From Amycolatopsis aidingensis (GTDB lineage: Bacteria; Actinomycetota; Actinomycetes; Mycobacteriales; Pseudonocardiaceae): a stretch of DNA of 64,000 nt. The DNA is taken from assembly GCF_018885265.1 (NCBI RefSeq), contig NZ_CP076538.1:2702001-2766000 (forward strand), given 5' to 3'. How positions within the stretch are numbered: the first letter of the stretch is position 1; each line of letters starts with the position of its first letter. A model generated the notes under the pieces. The model ran no database searches, was not told the origin of the DNA, and was given only the letters and a program-made list of their open reading frames with translations. The translations under genes were made by a program, and so were the position numbers. This document shows, piece after piece, positions 8,981-17,996 of this stretch.

Positions 8981-9711
8981 GCGAGCGCCCGGTCCGGATG
9001 ATGGTGCTCGGCGACTCGCTGAGCTTCCACGGCCCCGACGGTCCCTGCCCTGCGGACGAACCCCGGCTCTGGCCGAACGTGGCGGCCACGGCGCTGGGCG
9101 GGCAGGCCGACATCGTGGCCCGGATCGGGTGGACCGCGCGGGACGCCTGGTGGTCGCTGACCGACGATCCACGAGTGTGGGCCGAGCTGCACCGGGTGGA
9201 CGTGCTCGTGCTCGCCGTCGGCAGCATGGACGCGCTGCCCTCCCCGTTGCCGACCTACCTGCGTACCGGGCTGCGGTACCTGCGGCCGCCGGGCCTGCGC
9301 CGGGTGGTGCGACGGGCGTACCTTGCGGCGCAGCCCCGGCTCGCGGTGGCGCTGCGGGGCAGGCCCGCGGTGCTGCCGGCCCGGCTGACCGTGCACTACC
9401 TCGACACCGCCGTCACGGCACTGCGCGTGCTGCGCCCGGAGCTGCCGATCATCGGCTGGCTGCCCGCCGTGCACCGCGCCGAGTCCTACGGCTACGTGCA
9501 CACCATGCACCGGCACACCCTGGCAGCGGTGGCTCGCTGGGCCCGGCTGGCCGGGGTGCCGGTGCTCGACCTGCCCGAGCTGATCGGCCCGCATGTCCGG
9601 GGCGGCCACGGCAATCCGGACGGTATGCACTGGGGCTGGGCCGGGCATGCCACCGTCGGCGCGGCCACGGCCGCGCTGATCGCCCCCTTGCTGAGCCCGA
9701 CCGGCAAGTAG
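8977..9711 (+). CDS. octT: SGNH-family diglucosylglycerate octanoyltransferase
   Basis: A 244-residue SGNH/GDSL-fold protein: block I GDSLSFHG near residue 10, a Gly/Asn-type block in the middle and the catalytic Asp-His block DGMHWGWAGH near the C-terminus. In mycobacteria the gene in this position, after gpgP, is OctT, which octanoylates diglucosylglycerate on the way to methylglucose lipopolysaccharides. The start is TTG 8977, overlapping the gpgP stop (TTGA), which implies translational coupling. No signal peptide is seen, so it is cytosolic. A generic esterase is the alternative. Confidence 0.72.
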   Translation: MSERPVRMMVLGDSLSFHGPDGPCPADEPRLWPNVAATALGGQADIVARIGWTARDAWWSLTDDPRVWAELHRVDVLVLAVGSMDALPSPLPTYLRTGLRYLRPPGLRRVVRRAYLAAQPRLAVALRGRPAVLPARLTVHYLDTAVTALRVLRPELPIIGWLPAVHRAESYGYVHTMHRHTLAAVARWARLAGVPVLDLPELIGPHVRGGHGNPDGMHWGWAGHATVGAATAALIAPLLSPTGK

Positions 9712-9721
9712 GCTGGCGGCC

Positions 9722-10573
9722 GTGCCGGTAGCCGTCGTCACCGACTCCACCGCCCACCTGCCGGAGGGATTCGCCGACCGGCACGCGGTCCGGGTGGTCC
9801 CGCTGCATGTGCTGATCGACGGCGTGGCCGCGTTCGACGGTGTGGACGTGGGGCCCGCGGCACTGGCCGAGGCGCTCGGGCAGCGCCGGATCGTCACCAC
9901 CTCCCGGCCGACCCCCACCGAGTTCGCCACCGCGTTCCGGGCCGCGCTGCGCGAGGGCGCCGATTCGGTGGTCTCGGTGCACCTGTCCAGCGAACTGTCC
10001 GGCACCTGGGAGTCGGCCGTGCTGGCCGCGCAAGAGGTCGGCCCGGACCTGGTGCGGGTGGTCGACTCGAGGACGACCGCGATGGGGCTGGGCTTCGCGG
10101 CCCTGCACGCCGCGGGCGCCGCCGCCCGCGGCTGCGGGGGAGCCGAGGTGGAGGCCGCCGCCGTACGGGCAGCGCGTCGCTCGGAGACGCTGTTCGTGGT
10201 GGAGACCCTGGAGCACCTGCGCCGGGGCGGCCGGATCGGGCCCGCGGCGGCGCTGCTGGGCACCGCGTTGTCGGTCAAGCCGGTGCTGCGGATGGACGAG
10301 GGGCAGATCCGCCCGCTGGAGAAGGTGCGCACCATGCACCGTGCCGTGTCCAGGCTGGTGGAGCTCGCGGTCTCGGCGGCCGGTGCGGAGCCGGTCGAGC
10401 TCGCGGTGCATCACCTGGCGGCGCCGGAGCGGGCCGTCGAGTTCGCCAACCGGCTCGAGGACCGGCTGCCCGCCTCCACCGGCTGCGTGGTCTCCGAGAT
10501 CGGCGCCGTGATCGGCGCGCACACCGGTCCCGGCGTGCTCGGGGTCGTGGTGCAACGCCCGGTGGACCGCTGA
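9722..10573 (+). CDS. DegV family protein
   Basis: A 283-residue fatty-acid-binding DegV protein. It begins VAVVTDSTAHLP, has the ligand-contact motif TSRPTPTEF near residue 60, VHLSSELSGTW, and the C-terminal IGAVIGAHTGPGVLGV. In Firmicutes such proteins (FakB) deliver fatty acids to a kinase; in actinobacteria the role is unclear. GTG 9722 starts 10 bases after the octT stop. Mycobacteria keep a degV gene at the same place. Confidence 0.9.
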   Translation: MPVAVVTDSTAHLPEGFADRHAVRVVPLHVLIDGVAAFDGVDVGPAALAEALGQRRIVTTSRPTPTEFATAFRAALREGADSVVSVHLSSELSGTWESAVLAAQEVGPDLVRVVDSRTTAMGLGFAALHAAGAAARGCGGAEVEAAAVRAARRSETLFVVETLEHLRRGGRIGPAAALLGTALSVKPVLRMDEGQIRPLEKVRTMHRAVSRLVELAVSAAGAEPVELAVHHLAAPERAVEFANRLEDRLPASTGCVVSEIGAVIGAHTGPGVLGVVVQRPVDR

Positions 10574-10694
10574 GCCGCGTTCCGGGCTTCGGCCAGGCCG
10601 CTGTGCGGCCGGGTTGTCCCCATCACCCGGGTTGTCCACAGGTGGCGTGGTCGCGACTACCGGTCGCCGCCCCACGACCCTTAGCGTCGAATAT

Positions 10695-11510
10695 GTGTTC
10701 GATCAATCACTCGGCCCCGCGGACACCACGCCGGGCCCACACGATGTCCGGATAGTCGATTCGGAGACGCGCCTCCGCGAACTGGCCGAGGAGGCGGCGA
10801 GAAAGGAGGAGGCCGCCGGCGACCCCCGTGCCACGCGTACCGGCAGGCTGGTCGAGCGTTGGGTACCGGGTTCGCTGCTGTCCGGAGCGGGTGGACGGGG
10901 CCGGCGATGGGCGATCGTCGGCACCCTGATCGGCGTGGCGGGGGTGGTGGTGCTCGCCGTGCTCACCTTCGGCCGCGGCCCCAGCGCCGAGGTAGCGCCC
11001 CCGTTGCCCGCCGCGCGGGACAACGCCCGCGCTTCCCCGGTGGGGCAGGCGCCATCGCCGTCCGGCACCGCCGAGCCGCCCACGGAGCTCGTGGTCAGCG
11101 TCGTCGGCAAGGTGCGGTCTCCCGGCCTGGTCACGGTGCCGCCCGGCGCCCGCGCGGCGCAGGCGGTCGAGGCCGCGGGTGGCGCGGTACCCGGGGCCGA
11201 CCTCGGCACCATCAACCTGGCTCGCAAGCTGGCCGATGGCGAACAGCTGTACGTCGGTGTGCCCGCGCCGCCGGGTATGGCGCCTGCCGCTGCCGCCGGT
11301 GCCGGGGCGCCACCGGGCCGGGTGGACCTCAACACGGCGAGCCCGGCGCAGCTCGAGGAACTGCCAGGGGTCGGCGAGGTCACCGCCCAGCGCATCATTG
11401 ACTGGCGGGCTCAGCACGGCCCGTTCACCGCGGTCGAGCAGCTGCGTGAGATCGAGGGGATCGGGGAGAAACGGTTCGCCAGGCTGCGTGCCGAGGTGGC
11501 CGTGCGATGA
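10695..11510 (+). CDS. comEA: ComEA-like helix-hairpin-helix DNA-binding protein
   Basis: A membrane-anchored DNA-binding protein of the competence type. The 271-residue protein has one transmembrane helix (about residues 72-92), a proline/alanine linker, an SLBB domain with GKVRSPGLVTVPPGARAAQA, and a C-terminal double helix-hairpin-helix: VDLNTASPAQLEELPGVGE and EIEGIGEKRFARL. The GTG at 10695 gives the N-terminus VFDQSLGPADTT. No ribosome site is visible, so a leaderless transcript is possible and the start is uncertain. The stop overlaps comEC (ATGA). Confidence 0.88.
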   Translation: MFDQSLGPADTTPGPHDVRIVDSETRLRELAEEAARKEEAAGDPRATRTGRLVERWVPGSLLSGAGGRGRRWAIVGTLIGVAGVVVLAVLTFGRGPSAEVAPPLPAARDNARASPVGQAPSPSGTAEPPTELVVSVVGKVRSPGLVTVPPGARAAQAVEAAGGAVPGADLGTINLARKLADGEQLYVGVPAPPGMAPAAAAGAGAPPGRVDLNTASPAQLEELPGVGEVTAQRIIDWRAQHGPFTAVEQLREIEGIGEKRFARLRAEVAVR

Positions 11511-13942
11511 CGATGCCCGATCTCCGCCGCGGCACGCCGGTCCGGCACGACCTGCGGCTGGTACCCGCCGCGGTGACCGTCTGGCTGGCCGCCCTGCTGG
11601 GTCTGCTGTGCGGCTGGTGGGTAGCCTTGCTGGTCGCCGGGCTCGGGGTGCTGGCCGCCGTGCTCGCGTTGTGGCGTGGCCGGACGCTCCCGGCGCGGGT
11701 GCGTACCGGCGCCGCCGCCCTGCTGGTCTGCGGGCTGCTCTCCGGCGGACTGCTGGGGCCGCGTCTATGGCAGGCCGAACGTGACCCACTCCGTGACCCC
11801 GCCGCGCGCGGAGCCGGGGCAACCTTGCGGGTCGAGGTGACGCAGCGGCCGCGGCCGCTGCGGTCCGCGGGTTACGCGGGCCGCCAGGGTGGTGTGCGCT
11901 CGGTGCTCGTCGCGGCGGTGGTGCTGGAGGCTGTCACGGCACAGCGGCCGGTGGCCTCCTCCGGGCGGGTGCTGCTCATCGCGCCCGCCGCCGAATGGTC
12001 CCGGGTACTGCCGGGGCAGGTGGTGACGGCCGGGCCGGGTGAGCTGGCACCGGCGCGGCCAGGGGAGCTCACGGTGGCCGTGTACTACGTGCGCGGTCCA
12101 CCGGTGGCCGCCGGGACGGCGCCGTGGTGGCAGGGCGCCGCGGAGTCCATGCGGGCCGGGTTGCGGGCGGCCGCTGGCGTGCTGGCCACCGAGCCCGCCG
12201 GCCTGCTGCCGGGCCTGGTGACCGGCGACACCAGCGCGCTTGCCCCGCGGGTGGAGCGTGAGTTCCTGGACGCGGGCATGTCGCACCTGGTGGCCGTCTC
12301 GGGCAGCAACCTCGCGATCGTCTGCGGTGCGGTCCTGCTGCTGCTTCGCGCCTTCCGGATCGGTCCCCGGGTGCGTGCCTGCACCGCGGGCGGCGCGCTG
12401 GCCGGCTTCCTGCTGCTGGCCGGGCCGGAGCCCAGCGTGCTGCGCGCGGGGGTGATGGGCGCGGTGGCATTGCTGGCGCTGGCGCTCGGCCGCAACGGCT
12501 CCGCGCTGCCCGCCCTGGCCGTGGCGGTGGGCGGGCTCGTGCTCTACGACCCGGCCATGGCGGTCAGCTTCGGCTTCACGCTGTCCGTGGTGGCCACGGC
12601 GGGTCTGGTGCTGCTGGCGCCGCACTGGGCGCGGATGATGACCGCCAGGGGCGTGCCGACGGGGTGCGCCGAGGCCCTCGCCGTTCCGCTGGCGGCCTTC
12701 CTGGTCACCGCGCCGGTCATCGCGGGTATGGCCGGGGAGCTGAGCCTGGTTTCGGTACTGGCCAACGTGCTGGCGGCACCGGTGGTCGCGCCGGTGACGA
12801 TCCTGGGCGTGGCGGCCACGGTGCTGGCCGGTGCCTGGCCCGGCGCAGCCGAGGCCCTCGTGCACCTGGCCGGTCCCGGCCTGGACTGGCTGATCCTGGT
12901 GGCCCGCGAGGCATCCGCCGTTCCCGGGGCGTTGCTGCCGTGGCCGGATGGCTGGTGGGGCGGTCTACTGGCCGCCGGGGTCGCCGCCCTGCTGGTGCTG
13001 GCCGTGCGGTACCGGCCCGCGCGCACCGGACTGGCGCTCACCCTCGTGTTCGGCCTGCTGGTCCTGGTACCGCTGCGCACCATCGCCCCGCCGTGGCCGC
13101 CCGCCGGCTGGGCGGCGGTGGCCTGCGATGTCGGCCAGGGGGACGCGCTCGTGCTGGCCACCGGTGAGCCGGGGCGCGCCGTGGTGGTGGACACCGGGCC
13201 GCGGCCCGGCCCGGTGGACCGGTGCCTGGATCGGCTCGATGTCGAGCGGGTGCCGCTGGTGGTGCTCAGCCACCTGCACGCGGACCACATCGGCGGCTTG
13301 TCCTCGGTGTTCGAGGGCCGGGTGGTCGGCGGCGTCGCGGTGGGGCCGGGCCGGGATCCGGACTGGGCCTGGCGCCAGGTGGTCGACGAGGCGGCCGCAC
13401 ATCGCACGCCGCTGGTCGAGCTCGGTTCCGGCGATCGGCTGGCCTGGCCCGGGCTGCGGCTGGACGTGCTCGGACCGCGCCACGTTCCGCGCGCGACGGC
13501 GGCCGACGAGGACGGCACCACGATCAACAACGCCTCGGTGGTGGCCATGGCGAGCACCGCTGCCGGGCGGGTGCTGCTCACCGGGGACATCGAGCTGGCG
13601 GCGCAGTCCGACCTGCTGGCGGCGGGAACGGAGCTGGAAGCCGAGATACTGAAGGTGCCGCATCACGGCAGCCGGTACTCGCTGCCCCGGTTCCTGGGTG
13701 CGGTGCGGGCCCGGCTGGCGGTGCTGAGCGTGGGAGCGGACAACTCCTACGGGCATCCGAACCGGCGCACCCTGCGCACCCTCGCCGCGGGCGGTGCGCT
13801 GGTGGCCCGTACCGACACCGACGGGGATGTCGCCGTGCTGCCGGACGCCACCGGTCCCGCGCTGGTGCGCCGGGGAGCCCGGCGGCGGTTCCCGGCCGGC
13901 CGCGGCCGCTTCGGTGAAACTGGTCGATCCGCTGTGGAGTAA
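11507..13942 (+). CDS. comEC: ComEC/Rec2 competence channel with metallo-hydrolase domain
   Basis: An 811-residue polytopic membrane protein. Its N-terminal part is hydrophobic with a soluble loop, and the competence core contains GLVTGDTSALAPRVEREF and HLVAVSGSNLAI. The C-terminal 300 residues form a metallo-beta-lactamase-fold domain with SHLHADHIGGL, TGDIE and KVPHHGS. ComEC moves single-stranded DNA into the cytosol, and the metal domain may degrade the other strand. comEA and comEC alone are kept here, without pilus genes; whether the organism is transformable is not known. The start overlaps comEA. Confidence 0.92.
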   Translation: MTMPDLRRGTPVRHDLRLVPAAVTVWLAALLGLLCGWWVALLVAGLGVLAAVLALWRGRTLPARVRTGAAALLVCGLLSGGLLGPRLWQAERDPLRDPAARGAGATLRVEVTQRPRPLRSAGYAGRQGGVRSVLVAAVVLEAVTAQRPVASSGRVLLIAPAAEWSRVLPGQVVTAGPGELAPARPGELTVAVYYVRGPPVAAGTAPWWQGAAESMRAGLRAAAGVLATEPAGLLPGLVTGDTSALAPRVEREFLDAGMSHLVAVSGSNLAIVCGAVLLLLRAFRIGPRVRACTAGGALAGFLLLAGPEPSVLRAGVMGAVALLALALGRNGSALPALAVAVGGLVLYDPAMAVSFGFTLSVVATAGLVLLAPHWARMMTARGVPTGCAEALAVPLAAFLVTAPVIAGMAGELSLVSVLANVLAAPVVAPVTILGVAATVLAGAWPGAAEALVHLAGPGLDWLILVAREASAVPGALLPWPDGWWGGLLAAGVAALLVLAVRYRPARTGLALTLVFGLLVLVPLRTIAPPWPPAGWAAVACDVGQGDALVLATGEPGRAVVVDTGPRPGPVDRCLDRLDVERVPLVVLSHLHADHIGGLSSVFEGRVVGGVAVGPGRDPDWAWRQVVDEAAAHRTPLVELGSGDRLAWPGLRLDVLGPRHVPRATAADEDGTTINNASVVAMASTAAGRVLLTGDIELAAQSDLLAAGTELEAEILKVPHHGSRYSLPRFLGAVRARLAVLSVGADNSYGHPNRRTLRTLAAGGALVARTDTDGDVAVLPDATGPALVRRGARRRFPAGRGRFGETGRSAVE

Positions 13943-13955
13943 CAGACAAGGGACC

Positions 13956-14660
13956 TCAACGCGGAGCCCTTTCGTCTTCGCGCCTCCGGATGGGGATGCT
14001 GAGGCATCCGTCGTGGACCTCGGCGATCTGGTCGACGGCGGTCAGGTGGGTGCGGTCGTGCGTGACCAGGACCGTGGCGGTGGTCCGCTGGTGGGTGAGG
14101 CGGGTAATGAGGTCCATGACCGCGGCCCCGCGTTGGTGATCGAGTGCGCTGGTGGGTTCGTCGACCAGGAGGACGGTGGGATCGTTCATCAGGGCGCGGG
14201 CGATGTTGACGCGTTGACGCTGGCCACCGGAGAGTTGGTGCGGGCGCCGTCTCGCCTGGGCTGCGAGGCCGACGGCGTCGAGCAGTTCCATCGCCCGGCT
14301 ACGGGCCTTGGCCGGGGAACGCCCATCGAGCTGGGCCATGACCTGTAGTTGTTCGGCGGCGGTGAGCGATGGCAGCAGGTTGGGTTGCTGGAAGACGATG
14401 CCGATCTTGCGGCGGCGTAGGTCGGTGAGTTCGCCGCGGGTCATGCCCGCGGTGCCGGTGCCATTGATGCTCACGGTGCCGGCGTCAGGTGTGATGAGGG
14501 TGGCAGCGACCGCCAGCAGACTGGACTTGCCGGAGCCGGAGGGGCCCGCCACGGCGGTCAGGCTGCCCCTGGGAACGTCCAGCGTGACGTGGTTGAGCGC
14601 GGTCAGGCGGGAGTCGCCGTCGGGGTAGGTGAGGGTGATGTCGGTCAGGTTCAAGCTCAT
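13956..14660 (-). CDS. ABC transporter ATP-binding protein, MacB/LolD type
   Basis: A 234-residue ABC ATPase: Walker A AGPSGSGKSS, Q-loop VFQQPNLLPSLT, signature QLSGGQRQRVNIARAL, Walker B VLLVDEPTSALD and the switch histidine in LVTHD. It resembles LolD/MacB ATPases that power FtsX-like permeases rather than importers. ATG 14660 overlaps the permease stop by 4 bases. The unit is divergent from a histidine kinase/response regulator pair, a common arrangement for envelope-stress or peptide-sensing exporters. Confidence 0.9.
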   Translation of the reverse strand: MSLNLTDITLTYPDGDSRLTALNHVTLDVPRGSLTAVAGPSGSGKSSLLAVAATLITPDAGTVSINGTGTAGMTRGELTDLRRRKIGIVFQQPNLLPSLTAAEQLQVMAQLDGRSPAKARSRAMELLDAVGLAAQARRRPHQLSGGQRQRVNIARALMNDPTVLLVDEPTSALDHQRGAAVMDLITRLTHQRTTATVLVTHDRTHLTAVDQIAEVHDGCLSIPIRRREDERAPR

Positions 14661-15742
14661 CGGGCGCTCCCCAGGGCGGTCAGCGGGTCGACGGAGGTGA
14701 TGCGGCGGATGGACAGCGCTGCTCCCAGCGCGCCGAGCAGGATCAGCACGGCGGCCGGGGCGAGGACGGTGGCGGGGTCCAGGACGAAGGGCACGGCAGA
14801 GCGGGAAATCACGGTGCCGAGCCCCACCGCGAGCCCGGTGCCCGTGACCGTGCCGGCGAGGAGCAGAACGACGGCCTGGCCAAGGGCGTCTTTCAGCAAG
14901 CCGGTCGTGGTGGCACCCAGGGCCTTGAGCACGGCGATGTCACCGCTGCGCTGGATGGTCCAGATGGTGAAGAACGCGCCGATGACCAGGGCGGAGATGG
15001 CGAACAGGAAGCCGCGCATCAGCTGCAGGGAGCCGTTCTCCGAGGTGTAGGACCCGATCGCGGACAGCGAGTCTTCCTTGGACACCGTCCTGGTGCCTGC
15101 TGCCAGGTCGGTGGCCGCCGGATTGGCGTCGTCGGTGCTGAGGGCGATCACGGTCGCGATGGGGCCGTCGCTGCCCCCGGTGGGAGGCGCGGTCCTCCGC
15201 CACATCCCGAGGCTGGTCCAGATAACCGGGGTGTGGCTGAAGGAAGCCTCGCCGCGCACCGCGGCCACCGTCAGTTGCTGCCCGGCGAGGGTGACGGTGT
15301 CGCCGGGTTTGACGTCGAGGTCATCGGCAACCGTGGTGGACACCACCGCGGAATGATCATGGATATTGTCGCCCGCCGGGGCGAGCCCGGATCCGGGCCG
15401 GACGCCGAAGACGGAGACCGCGGTGCTGCTGTCGCCGACCGTGGCCTTGGTAGTGCTGATCCCCAGCGGCTCGGCCGCGGTGATGCCGGGGGTCCTTGCC
15501 CACTGCCGCCACTGCTTTTCGGTGATGGTGGAGTTCGCGTAGGACAGGTCCTCCTCCCCTCCGGGCGAGTTGAAGACGATTTCGTCGGCGGCCAGGCCCG
15601 TGATCGCGGAGACGTTCTGCTGCCCCAGTCCGGCGGTCAGCCCGGAGAGCAAGCCGACCAGCAAGGTGATCAGCACTACGACCGCGCCCATCAGGGCAAA
15701 CCGCCCCTTGGCGAATTTCAGATCTCTCCAGGCGACGAACAC
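14657..15742 (-). CDS. FtsX-like ABC transporter permease
   Basis: A 361-residue membrane protein with an N-terminal helix (FALMGAVVVLITLLVGLLSG), a large extracytoplasmic domain (about residues 45-220) and three helices at the C-terminus, the four-helix FtsX/MacB layout. GTG 15742 is the chosen start: it has AAGGGG about 10 bases upstream and gives VFVAWRDLKFAKGRFALM, the usual beginning of this permease type. The frame stays open for 800 bases upstream but is antisense to the kinase gene and not coding. It pairs with the ATPase downstream. Confidence 0.85.
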   Translation of the reverse strand: MFVAWRDLKFAKGRFALMGAVVVLITLLVGLLSGLTAGLGQQNVSAITGLAADEIVFNSPGGEEDLSYANSTITEKQWRQWARTPGITAAEPLGISTTKATVGDSSTAVSVFGVRPGSGLAPAGDNIHDHSAVVSTTVADDLDVKPGDTVTLAGQQLTVAAVRGEASFSHTPVIWTSLGMWRRTAPPTGGSDGPIATVIALSTDDANPAATDLAAGTRTVSKEDSLSAIGSYTSENGSLQLMRGFLFAISALVIGAFFTIWTIQRSGDIAVLKALGATTTGLLKDALGQAVVLLLAGTVTGTGLAVGLGTVISRSAVPFVLDPATVLAPAAVLILLGALGAALSIRRITSVDPLTALGSAR

Positions 15743-15794
15743 GACCTGGCCTGCCCCTTCTGGTGAACGGAATCGGAATGACTCCACGATCGCC

Positions 15795-15808
15795 CCCCAG
15801 CACTGGGG
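15795..15808. promoter_or_regulatory. Palindrome between divergent ABC and two-component genes
   Basis: Two 6-base arms, CCCCAG and CTGGGG, are separated by CA within the 172-base divergent promoter region. It sits about 50 bases upstream of the permease start and 107 bases upstream of the kinase start. It could be a binding site for the neighbouring response regulator; this is inference from position and symmetry only. Confidence 0.3.
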
Positions 15809-15914
15809 CAGGCAGCCGACCATGGACAGCACTTCACCAGCCGGAAGGTGGTACGCCGGTTCTATCTTTTGATGGAAGGCGCACTGGGACCTGGAGACGT
15901 AGCCTGGACACACT

Positions 15915-17138
15915 GTGACCACCGCCGTTCCCGCACTGACACCGACCAACCGGGTGCTGGCGTGGTTCCTGCACCTGCTGGTCGTCGGCCTGCTCGGCCT
16001 GGCAGGAGGCCGGGCCCTGGCCGACAACCGGCCGCAGGCCGGGATGGTCGTCTTCGTGGCGGCGGCGTGCGCACTGGTGTATGCGGCCGGACCGCTGCTG
16101 CCGCGCGTCCGCACCTCCCGGCGCGCCGCCGCCTGCTGGCTGACCGCCGTGAGCGCGGTATGGCTGGTGTTGGTGGCCATGACCGCCGACGGGGTCTGGG
16201 TCGCCTTCCCGCTGTACTTCCTCCAGCTCCACCTGCTGCCGCGGCGCGCAGGACTTGCCGCCGTGGCCGCGACCGCTCTCGCCGCGATCGCCGCCTTCGC
16301 CATGCACCAGGGCTCCTTCAGCCTGGCCATCGCGATCGGTCCAGCGCTCGGGGCCGCCGTCGCGGTCGCGGTGGTGTGGGGGTACCAGGTGCTGTACCGG
16401 GAGAGCGAACAACGCAGGCGCCTGATAGACGAGCTCACCGCCACGCGCGCAGACCTGGCCGAGGCCCAGCACACCGCCGGGGTGCTGGGCGAACGCGAGC
16501 GGCTGGCCCGCGAGATCCACGACACCCTCGCACAGGGCCTGTCCAGCATCCAGCTGTTGCTGCGCGCCGCCGAACGAGCCCTGCCGCCCGCGTCAACGAA
16601 TCTCGCCGCCAGCTATGTGGACCAAGCCCGCCAGGCCGCCGCGGACAATCTGGCCGAGGCCCGTCGTTTCGTCGCCGCACTCAGCCCGCCTGCCTTGGAT
16701 GGCACCACCCTGGCCGGGGCGCTGGAACGCCTGTGCGGCACCACCAGCGTCCGACATCGGCTCACCGCACGCTTCCACCTCACTGGTGACCCGGTATCGC
16801 TGCCGACCGCGCACGAGGTGGTTCTGCTGCGCATGGCACAAGCCGCTCTCGCGAACACCGTCCGGCACGCCGGAGCCACCACTGTCGAGGTCACTCTCAG
16901 CTACCTCGGTGACCATGTCGCGCTCAGCCTTGTCGACGACGGCACCGGCTTCGACCCCGACCGTCTGCCGGGCCCCGACCCCGAGCGGGGCGGATTCGGA
17001 CTCGCTGCCATGCGTGCCCGCGCATGCTCACTCGGCGGCACCCTCACCGTCGAGTCCGCCCCCGGCAAGGGCACAGCGCTAGCCGCCCGGCTGCCGCTTG
17101 ACCAACCCGTCCAGACCAGGCCCGAGGCCCACCCGTGA
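15915..17138 (+). CDS. Sensor histidine kinase, NarL/DesK class
   Basis: A 407-residue inner-membrane kinase. About five N-terminal transmembrane segments (residues 12-150) have little extracellular sequence, suggesting it senses within the membrane or through the partner ABC transporter. The HisKA_3 box is REIHDTLAQGLSSIQ with phospho-acceptor His202, and the ATP-binding domain shows DDGTGFDP and RGGFGLAAMRARA. The start is GTG 15915. The stop overlaps the response regulator start (GTGA). Divergent ABC exporter genes are the likely target. Confidence 0.9.
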   Translation: MTTAVPALTPTNRVLAWFLHLLVVGLLGLAGGRALADNRPQAGMVVFVAAACALVYAAGPLLPRVRTSRRAAACWLTAVSAVWLVLVAMTADGVWVAFPLYFLQLHLLPRRAGLAAVAATALAAIAAFAMHQGSFSLAIAIGPALGAAVAVAVVWGYQVLYRESEQRRRLIDELTATRADLAEAQHTAGVLGERERLAREIHDTLAQGLSSIQLLLRAAERALPPASTNLAASYVDQARQAAADNLAEARRFVAALSPPALDGTTLAGALERLCGTTSVRHRLTARFHLTGDPVSLPTAHEVVLLRMAQAALANTVRHAGATTVEVTLSYLGDHVALSLVDDGTGFDPDRLPGPDPERGGFGLAAMRARACSLGGTLTVESAPGKGTALAARLPLDQPVQTRPEAHP

Positions 17139-17770
17139 CCCGTACCCCGATCCGCCTCCTCCTTGCCGACGACCACCCGGTGGTGCGGGCTGGACTCCGT
17201 GCCGTGCTCGAGACCGAAACCGACCTCGTCGTGGTCGCCGAAGCCGCCACCGCCGAAGCCGCCGTCACCCGTGCCGCCGAAGGTGACATCGACGTCGTGC
17301 TCATGGACCTGCAGTTCGGCGCCGGCATGACCGGCGCCCAGGCCACCGCGGCGATCACCGCACGCCAGGGTGCCCCCCGCATCCTGGTCGTCACCACGTA
17401 CGACACCGACGCGGATACGTTGCCCGCCATCGAGGCCGGGGCCACCGGTTACCTCCTCAAGGATGCACCTCCGGAAACTCTGGTTGCCGCCGTGCGCAGC
17501 GCCGCCGCCGGACGCACCACCCTGTCCCGCACCGTCGCCGACCGGATCATGAACCGGTTACGTACCCCCGACACCGCCCTGACCCGACGGGAAATCGAAG
17601 TCCTCACGCTGGTCGCCGACGGTTTGCCCAACCGAGCCATTGCCGGCCGGCTGCACCTCACGGAGGGCACCGTCAAGTCTCACCTGGCCCGCATCTACAC
17701 CAAACTGGGCGTCGACTCCCGCACCGCCGCCGTCGCCGCCGCGACCAATCTCGGTGTCATCCGTCGCTGA
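17135..17770 (+). CDS. Response regulator, NarL/FixJ family
   Basis: A 211-residue regulator with a receiver domain (acidic pair D12-D13, phospho-acceptor Asp58 in VVLMDLQFG, Lys in YLLKDA) and a C-terminal LuxR-type helix-turn-helix (LTRREIEVLTLVADGLPNRAIAG). It is the cognate partner of the overlapping kinase gene and probably controls the divergent ABC exporter, itself, or the AT-rich promoter downstream. Confidence 0.92.
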   Translation: MTRTPIRLLLADDHPVVRAGLRAVLETETDLVVVAEAATAEAAVTRAAEGDIDVVLMDLQFGAGMTGAQATAAITARQGAPRILVVTTYDTDADTLPAIEAGATGYLLKDAPPETLVAAVRSAAAGRTTLSRTVADRIMNRLRTPDTALTRREIEVLTLVADGLPNRAIAGRLHLTEGTVKSHLARIYTKLGVDSRTAAVAAATNLGVIRR

Positions 17771-17996
17771 TCCCGCCGGCGAGGCCGTGTTCGGACACGC
17801 CGATACGATCAGAAATCACGCATTTCCGGAAATCCACCTTCTTTGGGTGTGATGTGGAATACTGATGGGAATCATTGTGTCGGGGCCGAAGTGCGCGGTT
17901 ACTATCGGGCTGCTGCAGCGAAATTCAAATCTCTGTCCGTTTTGTTGGCTTCCATGATTTTTGTGGTGCTGCCAAATACCTGAAAGGTCAACAATT
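17771..17996 (+). promoter_or_regulatory. AT-rich upstream region of a secreted-protein gene
   Basis: These 226 bases are visibly much richer in A+T than everything around them, with runs such as GATTTTTGTGG. A TTGTGT at 17875-17880 and TACTAT at 17900-17905 are 19 bases apart and could form a promoter, leaving a leader of about 85 bases. AAAGG precedes the ATG at 17997. There is no coding signal. The composition shift may mark a regulated or laterally acquired unit. Confidence 0.4.

Noticed and set aside
10682..10695. Leaderless promoter directly before comEA
   Set aside because: TAGCGT is suitably placed for a leaderless start at 10695, but no convincing -35 element is visible.
15743..16549. 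Long N-terminal extension of the FtsX-like permease
   Set aside because: It is antisense to the kinase gene, unconserved in character, and a GTG with a ribosome site gives the standard permease N-terminus.
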